This document shows positions 21,079 to 33,218 of a DNA stretch of 64,000 bases, piece after piece. Source of the stretch: Lasiodiplodia sp. COLG20 (lineage: Eukaryota > Ascomycota > Dothideomycetes > Botryosphaeriales > Botryosphaeriaceae). Each line of letters starts with the position of its first letter. Within the stretch, counting starts at the first letter, position 1. The translations under genes and the position numbers were made by a program. Below the pieces are notes generated by a model. That model made no database searches. It saw only the letters and a list, made by a program, of their open reading frames with translations, and had not been told where the DNA came from. The stretch covers positions 310,001 to 374,000 of the forward strand of contig VNWV01000006.1 in NCBI GenBank assembly GCA_009801085.1. Reading direction: 5' to 3'.

Positions 21079-21773
21079 ATGAAGTTCTTCTCCGTTTTCG
21101 CTCTTTCCAGCCTTTTCGTTGGCTCCATGGCCGCCCCGGCCCCTGTCGACAAGCGCCAGGACATCGGCTCTGTCCTGAGCCTCGTCCAGGGCCTGCTTCC
21201 TCAGGTCCAGCAGTACACTGGCGTCATTAGTGAGTGCAGCCTATGCTCTTTCTCAAGTGTTCCAATGCTAACAGCCACACAGACCAGACCGCCTCCGGCC
21301 TTGGCCCTCTGTCGACCCTGAAGCAGAACCAGACCGCTGCCAACACCTACCAGAACCAGGTCGCCGACCTCACCACCCTTGTCCAGGGCACCGTCACCAA
21401 GGTCACCAGCCTCCAGCAGACCGCTGGTGGTCTCACCTCCCGCGCCGAGGACGCCACCGCTATTGCCGGTATCCTCAGCAACGTCCTCCTTGAGGTCAAC
21501 GGCGCTCTGAACAACGTCGACGGTACCCTCGGTCTCGGCTCTCTCCTCAACCTCGCCTCCCCTCTCACCAGCACTCTGTCCGGTCTCCTCAACGGTGTTG
21601 AGTCCCTCGTCGGTGGTGTCCTGAACCTTGTTGAGGGTCTCCTCGGCGGTGTCCTGAGCACTCTTGGCCTTAGCAACGCTCTGTCTCCTCTCATCGGCAG
21701 CAACGGCATCCTTGGCGGTCTCCTCAGCGGCAGCGGTGCCAACTCCAAGGACGGCCTCCTCGGTGTTTTGTAA
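21079..21773 (+). CDS. Small secreted hydrophobic protein
   Basis: Two exons, 21079-21229 and 21283-21773, give 213 residues; the intron is GTGAGT...ACACAG and the junction restores V-I-N-Q-T. A signal peptide (MKFFSVFALSSLFVGSMAA) precedes a short propeptide ending in Lys-Arg, a Kex2-type site at residues 25-26. The mature part begins with amphipathic helices rich in Gln, Thr and Val. It ends in a glycine/leucine-rich repeat-like half (LLNGVESLVGGVLNLVEGLL and similar) with almost no charged residues. No cysteine is present, so it is not a hydrophobin. The pattern recalls fungal hydrophobic-surface-binding (HsbA-like) secreted proteins, but that is a loose resemblance. Likely wall- or surface-associated. 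Confidence 0.8.
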
Positions 21774-22621
21774 ATGGGTGACACGATCGTCTAGTGGTGG
21801 TATTACGAATTCGATTCTTCACACCTGTCATCTTTGAGCCTTCTGCGGGCTGAGCTCAAGAGCGTTGGGACACGATGCGAGCCAGGCTTAGCTTCTGTAT
21901 ACAATAGTTAGGCTGCTGTCTTGGGCAGCAGCGGGAATTGATTGTTGGAAAAGCGCATTGCGATCCTGTGACTTGTGAGTGAGACTGGTGACGACTGCAG
22001 GCGACTCGATTGGCTCGGTTGGTGATGCTCGGGTGATGCACAGCAGATCTACTAGAGACGGAACGGTCGGGACGACGGCACGGTATCCCTGCAGCCTGCG
22101 CTTTTGCCTTGCCGGCCACGTTGAAGAAGTGGTCGTCGGCAGTGTCGCATTGATGAGGTTGAGATAGCGTGGATATTCGGGCGTTTCACGAGCGCAGAAA
22201 CGGGGGACTGGAAGAAACGCGCGGGGCTCGCGTTGCGGCCTGGTGAGGCACTACTTAGTGGCTGCGCGTCGGCCCTCGTCTCTCTCCCGCGCCCCTCCGC
22301 CCGCCAACCCCAAACGCCTATCCGCCTCTTGCTAGGGCTTGCGACCAGCTCGCAACGGTACTCGCTACCATTTTCACTCGTTGATCTTCTCTTCTTCCCG
22401 TCTTTTCGCAACCCCGCCTCCCTTTGATTAATCCGCGTCGAACAAGGAAGGAGAGCATTCGACCACTCCGACGTGTCCTCGTATCGCGCGTCCCTCGCTG
22501 ACATCAGATCGCGGGCTCCTTCGACCGCGCTGCGCCCTGCATACCTCTCTTCTTCAACTGCGCGCCCGCCCCAATTCTCCGCCGACTTACCCGCCCGCTC
22601 GCTGCATCTTCCTCGTCAACT
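21774..22621. other. Intergenic / promoter of the TM9 gene
   Basis: No gene recognised. The last 300 bp are pyrimidine-rich, as in many fungal housekeeping promoters and 5' leaders. Confidence 0.5.
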
Positions 22622-24947
22622 ATGCACGCTGACGTGCGGTTCGCCCGCCTACTGGCCCTCTTGGCCCTCGCAGTGAACCTGGTGAATGCCTTCTACATCC
22701 CAGGTATGAAACCCAAGCATTCAGGAACCGCGACTTTCGAGTAACCCTGCCCCCAGGCTGGTCCATTAAGAGCTACGCCGACGGCGAGACCATTCCTCTG
22801 TTCGTAAACAAGGTTTACTCCGACAATACCCAGCTGCAGTACGCCTATGCCGAGCTCCCGTTCGTCTGCCCGCCCACTGGCCGCCGCTCTCCCGGTTCCA
22901 GCGGCGCCACGCTGTCCCTGAATCTCGGCGAGATTCTCCGCGGCGATCGCATAATCTTGTCCGACTATGAGCTTGTCATGGGCGTGGACGAGGAGGCGCG
23001 ATACCTGTGCAGTACCAAGGTCGACAGGCGCGGCCTAGAAAAGGCCAAGGAAATCGTCAAGGATGGCTACGTCGCCGAGTGGATTGTGGACAACATGCCT
23101 GGTGCGACCAGCTTTGTCACCACCGACAAGTCGCGCAAGTACTATGCTGCTGGATTCAAGATGGGCTATGAGGACTTCGACCCCGCCACTGGCAAACCCC
23201 GCTTTTACATCAACAATCACGTTACCCTCGTTATCCGTTACCGCCCCGCTCCTGGTCGCGACGGCGAGCGCGGCAAGAAGGTCGTCGTTGGCTTCGAAGT
23301 CTACACCAAGAGCATTGAGGCCGACAACCGTGACAAGAATGGAATTCCTAAGGATCTTCAGAACTCCGAAAACGGCCTCGAGCTGCGCATACAGCCGAAC
23401 ATCACCGACCTGCAGTCCAGATATGCAGATTCGTCGTACGTACCGGACGAGGAGAATATCGATGATGATGCCACGTTGACGATTCCGTACACCTACTCGG
23501 TCTATTTCCGCGAAGATGACCACGTGGAGTGGCAGAATCGGTGGGACATGTACTTCGTGAACCAGGAAGACAGCTCCAAGATCCACTGGATTGCCATCAT
23601 CAACTCTCTTCTGATTTCTGCCATTCTGACGGCTGCAGTCGCTGTCATTTTCACCAGGACCGTTCGTGGTGACATCAAGGGTACGAGTGACATCGAGAAA
23701 CCCAAGATTCCGCGTCCGAAGAACTCCAAGTCTCCCAGGAAGAGCGCTGAAAAAGGTGGTCTCTTGGAGCAGCTGGATGATGGTGACGCTGATGTCTCGT
23801 CGGATGAGGAGCCGCTGGAAGACATCACGGGCTGGAAACTTCTTCATGGCGATGTCTTCCGCGCCCCAGCATATGGAGGCTTGTTGGCTCCTCTTGTTGG
23901 CTCCGGCTCGCAACTGGTGTTCATGACGACTGGACTGCTTATACTGAGCGCTGTCGGCGTCCTTAACCCGAGTTTCCGTGGTGGTTTCATCAGTGTTGGC
24001 CTAGCTCTCTTCATACTCGCTGGTGTCTTTTCCGGCTATTTCTCTGCGAGAGTCTACAAGACCTTTGGCGGACAGCGCTGGCAGAAGAACGTCGTGGTGG
24101 TAAGTTATATCGCGCTTCACGCACGTCGACTTTCTAACAATGACAGACTGGCACACTTATCCCAGGCCTTATCTTCGCCACCGTCTTCATCCTCAACCTC
24201 TTCGTGTGGGCACAAGCGTCCAGCACTGCGATCCCTTTTGGCACACTGATCGCGCTGCTGATCCTGTGGTTGCTAGTTCAGCTTCCACTTGTTTACGTTG
24301 GCAGCTGGTATGGCTTCGAAAAGGTCGGCGCATGGACTCATCCAGTGAAGACGAACGCGATTCCCCGCCAGATTCCTGCGCAGCCCTGGTATACAAAGGG
24401 CACTCAGTTCATCCTCCTTGCCGGTCTACTTCCATTCGCCGTTATCTTCATCGAACTGCTGTTCGTTTTCAAGAGCGTTTGGCAAGACAAGAGCGGCTAC
24501 TACTACGTCTTTGGGTTTTTGGCCGCTGTTTGCCTGATCCTGTTCATCACCGTGGTTGAGGTTACAATTATTGCAACGTACAACCAGTTGTGCTCAGAGG
24601 TAAGTTTCCCATGCTGTTCTGGAACACCCAATACTCATACTCTGCAGAACTACCACTGGTGGTGGCAGTCTTTCTTTGTAGGCGGCGGTTCGGCCCTCTG
24701 GATTTTCCTGGCCTGCACGTGGTATTACTTTTTCAAACTTCGCATCACCGGATTCGTTTCCAGCATGCTGTTCTTCTCTTACAGCTTCCTCGCCTGTCTC
24801 GTATACGGCCTTCTCACAGGCACAATTGGCTTCCTTGCTGCGTACGCGTTCGTACGTAGGATCTACGGGTAGGCCAATCCACATGAAAGAACGTCTTTGA
24901 CCATCAGCTAATCTCACATAACGTACAGAGCTATAAAGGCAGACTAA
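22622..24947 (+). CDS. TM9 superfamily (nonaspanin/EMP70) endosome-Golgi membrane protein
   Basis: Five exons (22622-22703, 22757-24099, 24147-24599, 24648-24868, 24929-24947) give 705 residues. A signal peptide leads into FYIPGWSIKSYADGETIPLF, the conserved start of the mature lumenal domain. That domain is followed by nine predicted membrane segments beginning near IHWIAIINSLLISAILTAAV and ending with the YSFLACLVYGLLTGTIGFLA helix. Intact family motifs include PFVCPP, GDVFRAP and NYHWWW. The last exon is only 19 nt. Without it the protein would stop at FVRRIYG; with it the tail becomes GAIKAD, matching the KXD/E Golgi-retention signal of the family. Nonaspanins act in sorting and adhesion-protein traffic between endosome and Golgi. 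Confidence 0.93.
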
Positions 24948-25840
24948 ACAAATGCATTGCGAGAGAGCAAGCTGTCTCAAGCATGTAACAGCGATCATCG
25001 ATTCCGTTTTCAAGTGCAAGCTTCCTTTCCGAGCCACATTGTCTCCAGGTGTTTCTTTCCATTTTATCTAGGGTGGCAGCCGTTCGAATGCTAGCAGCGA
25101 TGGCAAGGAGTTTCTGGGTAACGAGTTAATGTGACGGAAATGCTGAGATAAGCAGATCAAATGTTTTTGTATTCCCTCTCTGCTCTGGAAGTTTTCTATT
25201 CTTTCAGCAAGTTTGGCTTTGAAGCAACGAGCATCCGGTACGGTCAGCTAAGAAAATGGGTTTCTTACAATCCTTCGATAAGCCTTGTTACTGTCCTTTG
25301 TATATACTCACTCCCCTGAGGCTGGTTACATAATATGGACGCTGTGTTATCTTTAGTCTCGTGACAAATTCCCTACTCAGAATCATGAATCACTAATGTC
25401 GGTACAGTTACGAGCAGCGCGAAACAAATCACAATGTTTCAACCCTACCAAGGTAAGCAATCTGCAAGAAAATGCATTAGCAGAATAGGAAACTGACAGT
25501 AGCTGTGATGTTAGCATGGGCGGCATCGTTGACAGCAAATTTTAGGATTCTACGCAGCACAAGGGATGTTTGATGGCAGCCGCGAGACTGACAAAGTACG
25601 GCGCTACCTACCACAAAGCGAGTGGTAATGCATGGCCACAAAGGAACAGCATCGCAAATCAGGATGACTTGTTGCGAATCCTTTATTTCTGATGGCTGAA
25701 AACGTCTTCGCAGCGCTGAGCGCAGCGAACAAAGACAGCTCGCTTCAGATAAACATGGACGCCATCTTGGACGTAGCTACCTCAAGCAGTGAGACACTTG
25801 CGATTGAATCTGCGAGACTTGTATTTTCTACCCTTTGATC
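24948..25840. other. Intergenic, no gene recognised
   Basis: Short frames only. A potential ATG followed by a donor-like GTAAGC lies near 25434-25455, but no continuing exon was identified. Confidence 0.5.
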
Positions 25841-28255
25841 ATGTCAGGCCGCAAACCCCCGATCCTGAGGCCGGCTCAAGCAATATTTCCGATAGCGCCG
25901 CAAGCGGGTCTGCGTCGCGAGGGCAAGGATTTGTGGCGGGACAGGCTCCGAATCGAATACAACCGGCAATGCGCAAGTGCTGGAACTCATGACCTATGGG
26001 TGAGGCGTGCTAAGGCATTGCAAAGTGAAGGTGACGTCTATACGACTGAAGGCCGATGTTGTTGAGCAAAGGGCTGATAGTACAGTAGCCGCACGGGATG
26101 ACTATTTCAATCAATTCTACTCCGACTTACCTTTATCCGTCATACGGGCGTGGGAGCGAGAATCATTTCAGCGATGGCCGCCGGATTGGACCAGTGGGTG
26201 GGTCAATTATCTGGACATTTACGCCAATGAGGATGAGATAAATTACACGAAAGAGGCGTCGGAATGGAGTCTGAACGAAGGTCAGCCGCCTCCTCGCATT
26301 TCACCTACGCTACTTTTTTCGTAGTTCCCTGGCTGAGAGAGGTGCAAACAGCCCAGATTAGAACCATGTACGATGAGGACTTCGGAAAGCTTCTCGATCC
26401 CTTCAAGAAGTGGTTTTGGGATCTGGCAGAGAGGACTACACGAGCGCGTGGTTGGGATGTACTATTCCCACTATTGCTTCCTGTGGCGCCTCCCAGGGTC
26501 TTGGGCAATGGAATTCTCCCACCTACACAAGATCAGAATGATGATCTAGCCACGATGCCTATCAACCTAAGGAACCTGCCGGGTACTTGGCAACTGGGTG
26601 CACATTATGGTGGGGCCGGAACTTATGGCATAATCTCTACATGGCGCCTAGTTGACGCGAGTGGCAGGACTTTAAGGGTAGGTCACACATATCTCGGAGA
26701 TGAAATCAATCGACTAATGACGAAATGTACAGAAAATATTCTTGAAGAGAGATAGCAGCCTGAACGACCATGTGAGCAACAAAGAGCGTCAATTGCTGTC
26801 AGATTTAAGACTTCAGAGAGCTCCCGAGATCATTCCGCATTTGCTTGGGCAACACCACGGAACCCCCACACAACACGGTGGGACATGGCTCAATTACGCA
26901 ATTTATGGGGATTTGGCGAACATTTTGACGTTCTACAGGGAAAGACAGTAGGTTAGCCCAACCCGTTTTGCGCGGACTCTGAAGATTAACGTCGATACAG
27001 GCTAGTGATTCCTGAAGCTTTCATCTGGTACCTATTTCATACCCTCGCTCGGGCACTCGACTTTATCGAAAAGGGCCACGAGCCGGGCCAAGCCCCGGTT
27101 CGCCCTTGGCGATCAATGTTCCACTACGACTTCAAGCCCGGAAACATTCTACTCGACGCTCCTCCCGCGAACGCACCCGAATGGTGCCGTCACTACCCCC
27201 TCCCGATCCTCGCGGATTTCGGAGGCGCAGAGCGGTACCCGCACCCGGGCGCGGCCGACCAGATCCCGTCGCACGTCCGCGGCCTCGGGACCAGCGGCTT
27301 CTCGCCCTTCGAGATGTTCCAGCCGCTCTCGCAGCGCCTCTCCAACGACGAGCGCGCCAACGGGCCGAAGCGCGACACGCTCGTGGACGAGCAGGAGGGC
27401 CTACAGACGCCGCGGCGGGTGACGCCGCGCGTGCGCAGGAACCCCCACAAGCCGCCGCTGCCCGTCGACCAGCAGGTGCGCATCCACTCGTCCATCTTCC
27501 AGCTCGGCGTGACGCTGTGGTGCACCATGACCAACCGCGTCGCGCCCCGCGGCCAGGTCTGCGCCTGGCGCGGCGCCTACTGGCCCAACGACCGCATCCA
27601 CTGGCCCGCGCTCCCCGCGAAGCACCGCAACGCCTATCCGGCCTGGTGGGACCGCCTGCCGCGTCACGCTCCGCGCCGGCCCTGGCCGTGGAAGATCGCG
27701 AAGCCGCTGAAGAAGAAGGAGTGGGCGGCCATGGTGGAAAGGGGGCTGGTCGAGGTGCCGGCGGTGGAGTACGGGCCGCCCGACGACCGGAAGATGAGGG
27801 CGCGCCCGTTGCCGGCTGGCGTGGATAAGCTAGGGACGAGGCCGAGGTCTTTCTCCGCGCGTAATGGTGGGGGCACGTGGGTGCCGCTTGCGCCGATGGA
27901 TTCGTTGAAGCCGAGATATAGCGATCGGTTGATCGATCTGGGTGAGTTCGATTGTTGTTTTTTTTTTTATTGCTGGTGTTTTGTACTGATGTGCTTTGCT
28001 GTATGTAGTTTACAAGTGCATGAGTCCGCTCATTGCCGACAGGCCGACCACGAACGAGCTTCTGACACAGACGCAGCAGGAGATGGCTGCACTTCTTGCG
28101 CGATATCCCAATGGTAGCGGCATAGGACCCGAAGCACTGCTATTGCCGCCGGAAAAGGTAGCTTCTTCCCCTTGCTTGACGCTGTTATATTATGCTGATA
28201 AGCCGCGCTGCAGTTTCCGATCGGACAGTCCACACTGAACGACGTTTGGCAGTAG
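25841..28255 (+). CDS. Non-RD protein kinase-like protein, paralog A
   Basis: Seven exons (25841-26030, 26086-26280, 26352-26677, 26733-26947, 27001-27941, 28009-28157, 28214-28255) give 685 residues with all phases matching. The N-terminal 130 residues form an unrecognised domain shared with paralog B (LPLSVIRAWERESFQRWP). A kinase fold follows: a glycine loop near residues 210-221, the ATP-binding Lys242 in IFLKRD, catalytic loop HYDFKPGN (Asp352, Lys354, Asn357) and DFG at 381-383. The HRD arginine is replaced by Tyr, making it a non-RD kinase. A long insertion lies between SPFEMF and VDQQVRIHSSIFQLG. The distal lobe ends in VYKCMSPLIADRPT. All key catalytic residues are kept, so activity is plausible. 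Target and role are unknown. GC content rises sharply inside exon 5. Confidence 0.82.
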
Positions 28256-29661
28256 CCGTAATTTTGAAGTGTGTTCTTGGAACATGGTCACTTAGTCTCA
28301 CTCTTTCGACAGCGCCGAACAATGTACATATATCTTCCAGAAGAAACTCGGCTTTCGTGAATCCATTAGTCGAAAACTGCGTATGTGCTCCGTGGCATGG
28401 CTCTCAGAGCAACTCAAGTGCATATCGATATAGGACAAAAGTCGTTGCCGGGCACGATCTACCCTCGCCTACGTTGCTGACCCACAAATGATGATCCCAC
28501 TACATGCGACTCCGCATCATTGGACATGCTTTCTATCCTCGACTCACTGATTGCTTCGTATGGCGCTCTTCAAATATGTGACCTTTGCTGTCACAGTTGA
28601 AGTCCTGGAGCGTGAAAAGCTCATGACGAAGCAAGACATGGGCCCGGGAGGACGAGCGGTGGACTGGCAAACATCCAAGGGTTCGATCAGACTCCAGCTG
28701 TGCAAAAACAGTGTACATGATAAACTCATGGCCACTTCAAAGGCTGTTTAACGGGCATTCACAAGCTGCCGACCCTTCGTTTGGCCAATAGGGGACTGCA
28801 TTAATTAGAGACGCGCTACGCAGTATCTCATAATATGCACTCCGCTCCAGCACAGTTGCATGGCAGTTTGCGATTAATAGATGGAGCTCTGGCAGCCTGT
28901 AAAAAACAAAGATAAGGAGAAAGATTTTTCATTGCAGTGTAGCTCTATTTGGCAACCAGGGGAGAAGAGCGCTTACAATTTCAGTGCATTATGCATCATC
29001 TCCTCCGGACTCCAAATCTCATGGTCCAGGGCGCGTGCGGTGGCTGCTCTCCGCTCTCGCTTAAATCCTGCTTAAGCACGATTGCGACGCCTCAAGGTGG
29101 AGAATGCGGGATAAGCTATGAGATCCCCTGGGAGGCTTGCGGACACTAAAACCGGAGATCGACATACTAAACCGGAAACGCGGCTGAGCTTAAGACAGCT
29201 TACGCAGCCGCAACGGCAGGCTTGCCCAGGACGCCTTAGCTTCCCACCCCACGAAAACCACGCGTCGGGAAATATTGTAGTATCCATGCGTCTCAGCAGA
29301 CCAGCCGATGCACTGTGCGAGGGCTTGAGTGAACGGATCCCCGCCAGCTTCATACCTTAATCCTGGATATATGCCTCCGCGATTGCACCTCCAATCGATC
29401 GGCTTACGCACTTCATCCACGCATTCACGATAGTGAATCTACTCCACAAATGCCGATCTTGACTTTTTCAATCTTCCCCTACGCCACATGCGCTTAGAGC
29501 GCACACGTGTGCAGTAATGCCAAAGGGGCTTCCGCGTAAGACCAGCTTTTGCAGAACCTATGATTGGGCTTTCGGTTCAGGTGTCCACCAGGATGCAGCG
29601 CGCTCGGCGATATGTTCCTAGTTCTAGAGACCAAGGTTCTCAATCATGCCTGAGGTTCGGG
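28256..29661. other. Intergenic, no gene recognised
   Basis: About 1.4 kb without a supported coding frame. A short near-repeat (ACTAAAACCGGA / ACTAAACCGGAA) lies at about 29145-29180. Confidence 0.55.
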
Positions 29662-29668
29662 TATAAAA
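29662..29668 (+). promoter_or_regulatory. TATA box of the tyrosinase gene
   Basis: TATAAAA, 121 bp before the ATG at 29783; the clearest TATA element in the window. Confidence 0.6.
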
Positions 29669-29782
29669 TCAATATCTCTTCGCACGTCTTTGCTCTACCA
29701 CCAGGACTCTCGTTTCCAGTTCTTTGATATTGTCTCTCATTCGCTTTCGTCCATTGGCCCTCTACTGCGCTCGGAAATAGCC

Positions 29783-31022
29783 ATGATGGGCATCCTGAAA
29801 TGGACAATCGTCACTCTTTTTGCCTCTACCATTGACTTGGCAGCCAGTTCCCCGTTGGCAAAACGCAATGAAACTTGCACCACTAAAAACCAACGGAAAT
29901 CATGGTAAGACCATATAGCTTGAATGGGTGCAACACGTTGTTGAGGATGGCTTTCAGGAACAATCTCAGCGACGCTGAGAAAGCAGCTTACATCGACGCC
30001 GAGCTTTGCTTGATGTCATCTCCTCCGAAGCTGAACATCGAAGGTGCAAAAAACCGATGGGATGAGCTGATGTACTCCCACGTTGTTCAGTCGAACGTGA
30101 TACACGATGTGGTACGTAGCCGAGCCACCCCTTATACGCCATTGAGCTTCAGCAATTGATTCTGTGTATAGGGCGCCTTCCTGCCTTGGCACCGTCTCTA
30201 CATGCGCGCCCACGAACTCCTTCTCCAGAACGAGTGCAACTACACAGGCGCACAGCCCTACTGGGAAGAGTCACTCGATGTCACTGCGCTCAACGAGTCT
30301 TCCGTCTTCGACCCAGACACAGGGTTCGGCGGCAACGGCGTTGGCGATGATGAGTGTGTCGCCGATGGCCCGTTCCAGAACCTTACGCTGCATATCAACC
30401 AGACCTCGAGCTCTGCGAACTACTGCCTTTCACGCAGCCTCGATTCCTCCAACTTCCAGAAAGCGAACCAGACATACATCGATGCTTGCTACGCATCGGC
30501 GAACTACTCTGAGGCATGGCAGTGCTACAAGTCTAGCCCTCACACCGCTGGACATGCGGGTGTAGGAGGGACGGTAAGCGCAGAACACTCTTTGGGGTCA
30601 AAGTTACATGTACTGACAGTCTTAAAAGATGCTTGATGTCGTGGCCAGTCCCGGGGATGTAAGTCTTCCTTTGTTGTTTTACGCTTGATCCGATCCTTGC
30701 TCCAATACAGGGCATGGCTAACAGTTTTTAGCCTCTCTTCTTCCTGCACCACACAAACTTGGACCGCTTGTGGTGGGTCTGGCAGAGCGCGAACCTCTCA
30801 GCGCGCCTGACCGACATGACCGGACGGAACGTCCCTCTTACAAGCTACCTAGAGCAAAATGATTTTGAATATCCGGGAGCTGATATCCTGGACTACGATG
30901 GTGACACGGGTAATGTCACAACTTTGAATCATAATTTGTGGATGGTCGGAATTATTGCGAATGCCACGGTGGGTGACGTGATGGATCTGGGAGGAGAAAC
31001 TATCTGTGCAGAGTATGTCTGA
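29783..31022 (+). CDS. Secreted tyrosinase-domain protein
   Basis: Five exons (29783-29904, 29958-30111, 30172-30573, 30629-30658, 30732-31022) give 332 residues; exon 4 is only 30 nt. A signal peptide precedes an AKR site that could be cut by Kex2. The first junction restores KSWNNLSDAEKAAYIDAELC, a signature of this fungal subgroup. The CuA site has three histidines in SHVVQSNVIHDVGAFLPWHR. The CuB site has SPHTAGHAGVGG and DPLFFLHHTNLDRLWW. All six copper ligands are therefore present. Several N-x-S/T sites fit an extracellular glycoprotein. The protein is short and lacks the C-terminal shielding domain of classical tyrosinases, so it belongs with the short secreted type. Its phenol substrate is unknown. 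Confidence 0.92.
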
Positions 31023-33218
31023 AAAACGCCCGAGCTCAGAACGTGGACACACATTTGTAAATTCCAGAGGTTGGAAGCTGGCCTATTATGCATCTTCAAT
31101 GAGCACTGACTGTCTATAAGAGAGTCATTTACTAAGTGTTCTAGAAAAATTATTATCTTAGAAAGCCACTAACATGATGGTATGCGTTTTTGCTACGCAG
31201 TATGAGCCTTCTTTTTTTTTTTTTTTTGTTTTTAGGCTTGAATGAATCAGATCTCCCGGAGAATATGTGAAACACACTACTACTCAGTTTGGCTAGCTGC
31301 ATTCCCACTACTTGGAACGGATTCAGCCAAGAGCATGCGAAGCCTAAAGCTGAAATCCTTCCCGAAAGATGCATGTATGTGATGAAGCAGTAACCGATTC
31401 CGTCCTGAGATGCATCTACATCTTCAGAGGGACAAATGAAACAGTCTGCGGGAAACGGGCCGTCCACTAGCGGATAGCCCTGCAAAAGCACCTCAACTTC
31501 GCAAGCAGATTACCGTGTTTGACAATAAGCACACATATTCTGCGAGTCCACCTCTTTTCCAATTGGTGTCTCATTTTGGTTCGCTTTCTCCAGTTTGAAG
31601 TGGGTATGATCCTGGGTCAAATGCAACGCATGTGGATCGTCCTGGCAAATGAAAGCACGCTGATACGGGAATCTGCTGGATCCAAATGGCTCGAAGACAC
31701 GTTAGTCCTGGCGATTTCAAATTTCTCACCAGCGATGGTATTTATATTACCTCCACGTCGCCTCAAGAGCGACTGAGACAATGACTTTCGTCGTTGCATA
31801 TTTCACGGTCCATGTCTTAGTCCTCTGATGGAAAGCTCTCACAAACAAATGACTACAAGCCAAGCGTCTCTCCTTCAATTCGCATCTTGGTAAGAATGCG
31901 TTCATATTGCTCATGTTTCAGTGGACCGCTCCAGATGCTAATCATCAGAATTGAGCAGAAGACATCGGATTTTCTCGAAGAATAGAGAGTTCTTGCGAGC
32001 GATCTCTCTACTGTCCTTCATTTTTCACGGAGTTTGGAAAGTGCTGTGATGCTGCAAATATGGCTGGAAGCACCTTTGCTGCAAGGAGTACCTTTTGCGC
32101 AGATGTCGAGGTATATTTAGAAGCGCTCTGAGCCCCGCACCGTCCCGTCCCGTGCCGCACCACATCCACAGGCTGTCAAGGCTATTGCTGACCAGCAACC
32201 GCACATCCCACACGACCTCCTCCATGTGGCACTCGAGAGCGCCAGTGTGAAGCCTCATACAAAGACAGGCTGTGCGAATGCTCAATCCGAACAGCGCATC
32301 ATTCGTCACGCGCAGAAGTGGATGGTTACGCTCCAACGCATCCTCGATTGCTGCGCCGCCCCTGGTGAGTCCTTCCAATGGGCATACCCGATAATCCTGC
32401 AACGACAGGCTGGCGGGGGTCTGTCAGCCTTCGGGTTCCTCATTTATAGGTCCGCTCCGTTATCTCAACCCTGCTCTCTCACGTGTCACGCTCAGCGGCG
32501 TTGAGGAAGAAGCACGAGGCATGCACACGATCTGCACCAGTTTTCCGACGCTGGCACAGGCTGTGTTGCATTCCTCAAGGCTAGGCTGACGCAAAGCCAG
32601 ACAGACGTCAGAAACAGCCCCTGCACTGTTACGTTGCTCTCTCCCGTCCACCACCCACGACTTGACAGGTATCGCCTCCCCAAATGCTGGCGAATGAGAT
32701 TTGCACGCCATTCAAGGCTGTACGAAGGCAACAAGGCGCCAGCGCTCTATATGTGACAGCCCCGGAGCTTTGGATGAGGGCTTTCACCTGCCTTGCAGGA
32801 GGGGTGGGCAGATGACTCCCCCAGATGGCTTCGAGGTAAGAATATGATTGGGAGCACCGTTTCCTCGTCGAGACACTTACCAGGCGACACAATATGCCCA
32901 AATCCTTGCCTCAACGAGTAGGAACTCGATCTCAGGCCACCCGCGTTCAGCTGATTCTGAAATACTAGAGTTGCTGGCGAGGACGGGCGTGAGGCTCTCC
33001 GGCACGTTCAACCATCCAACGAGCCTGACCCCATAACTGCTAGCCTCTCCGTACCAATGCGCCTTGTACGCCTCGTTTTATTCGAATCGCTCCTTGCCTT
33101 GAGATAGCGCAACAAGCCAGATGCACCCTTCGCAACGGAAAGCTGGGGCATCCCGCCAGGACACCTCGGAGCACGATAATCGGTCAAGGAAGAAGCGCGA
33201 CTCAGGTGTAAGGCTGTC
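31023..33218. other. Gene-poor spacer
   Basis: About 2.2 kb; I see no family-like frame on either strand. A 16-nt T-run lies at 31212-31227. Confidence 0.55.

Noticed and set aside
23035..23913. 292-codon frame antisense to the TM9 gene
   Set aside because: The TM9 protein on the other strand is certain; no family features in the antisense product.
24866..24872. Reading straight through to the TAG at 24872 as the end of the TM9 protein
   Set aside because: It loses the conserved C-terminal KXD tail, which a short intron restores in frame.
31212..31227. Homopolymer runs (also 6705-6723 and 59552-59572)
   Set aside because: Simple poly-A/T tracts; no adjoining element was found that would make them retroposon tails.
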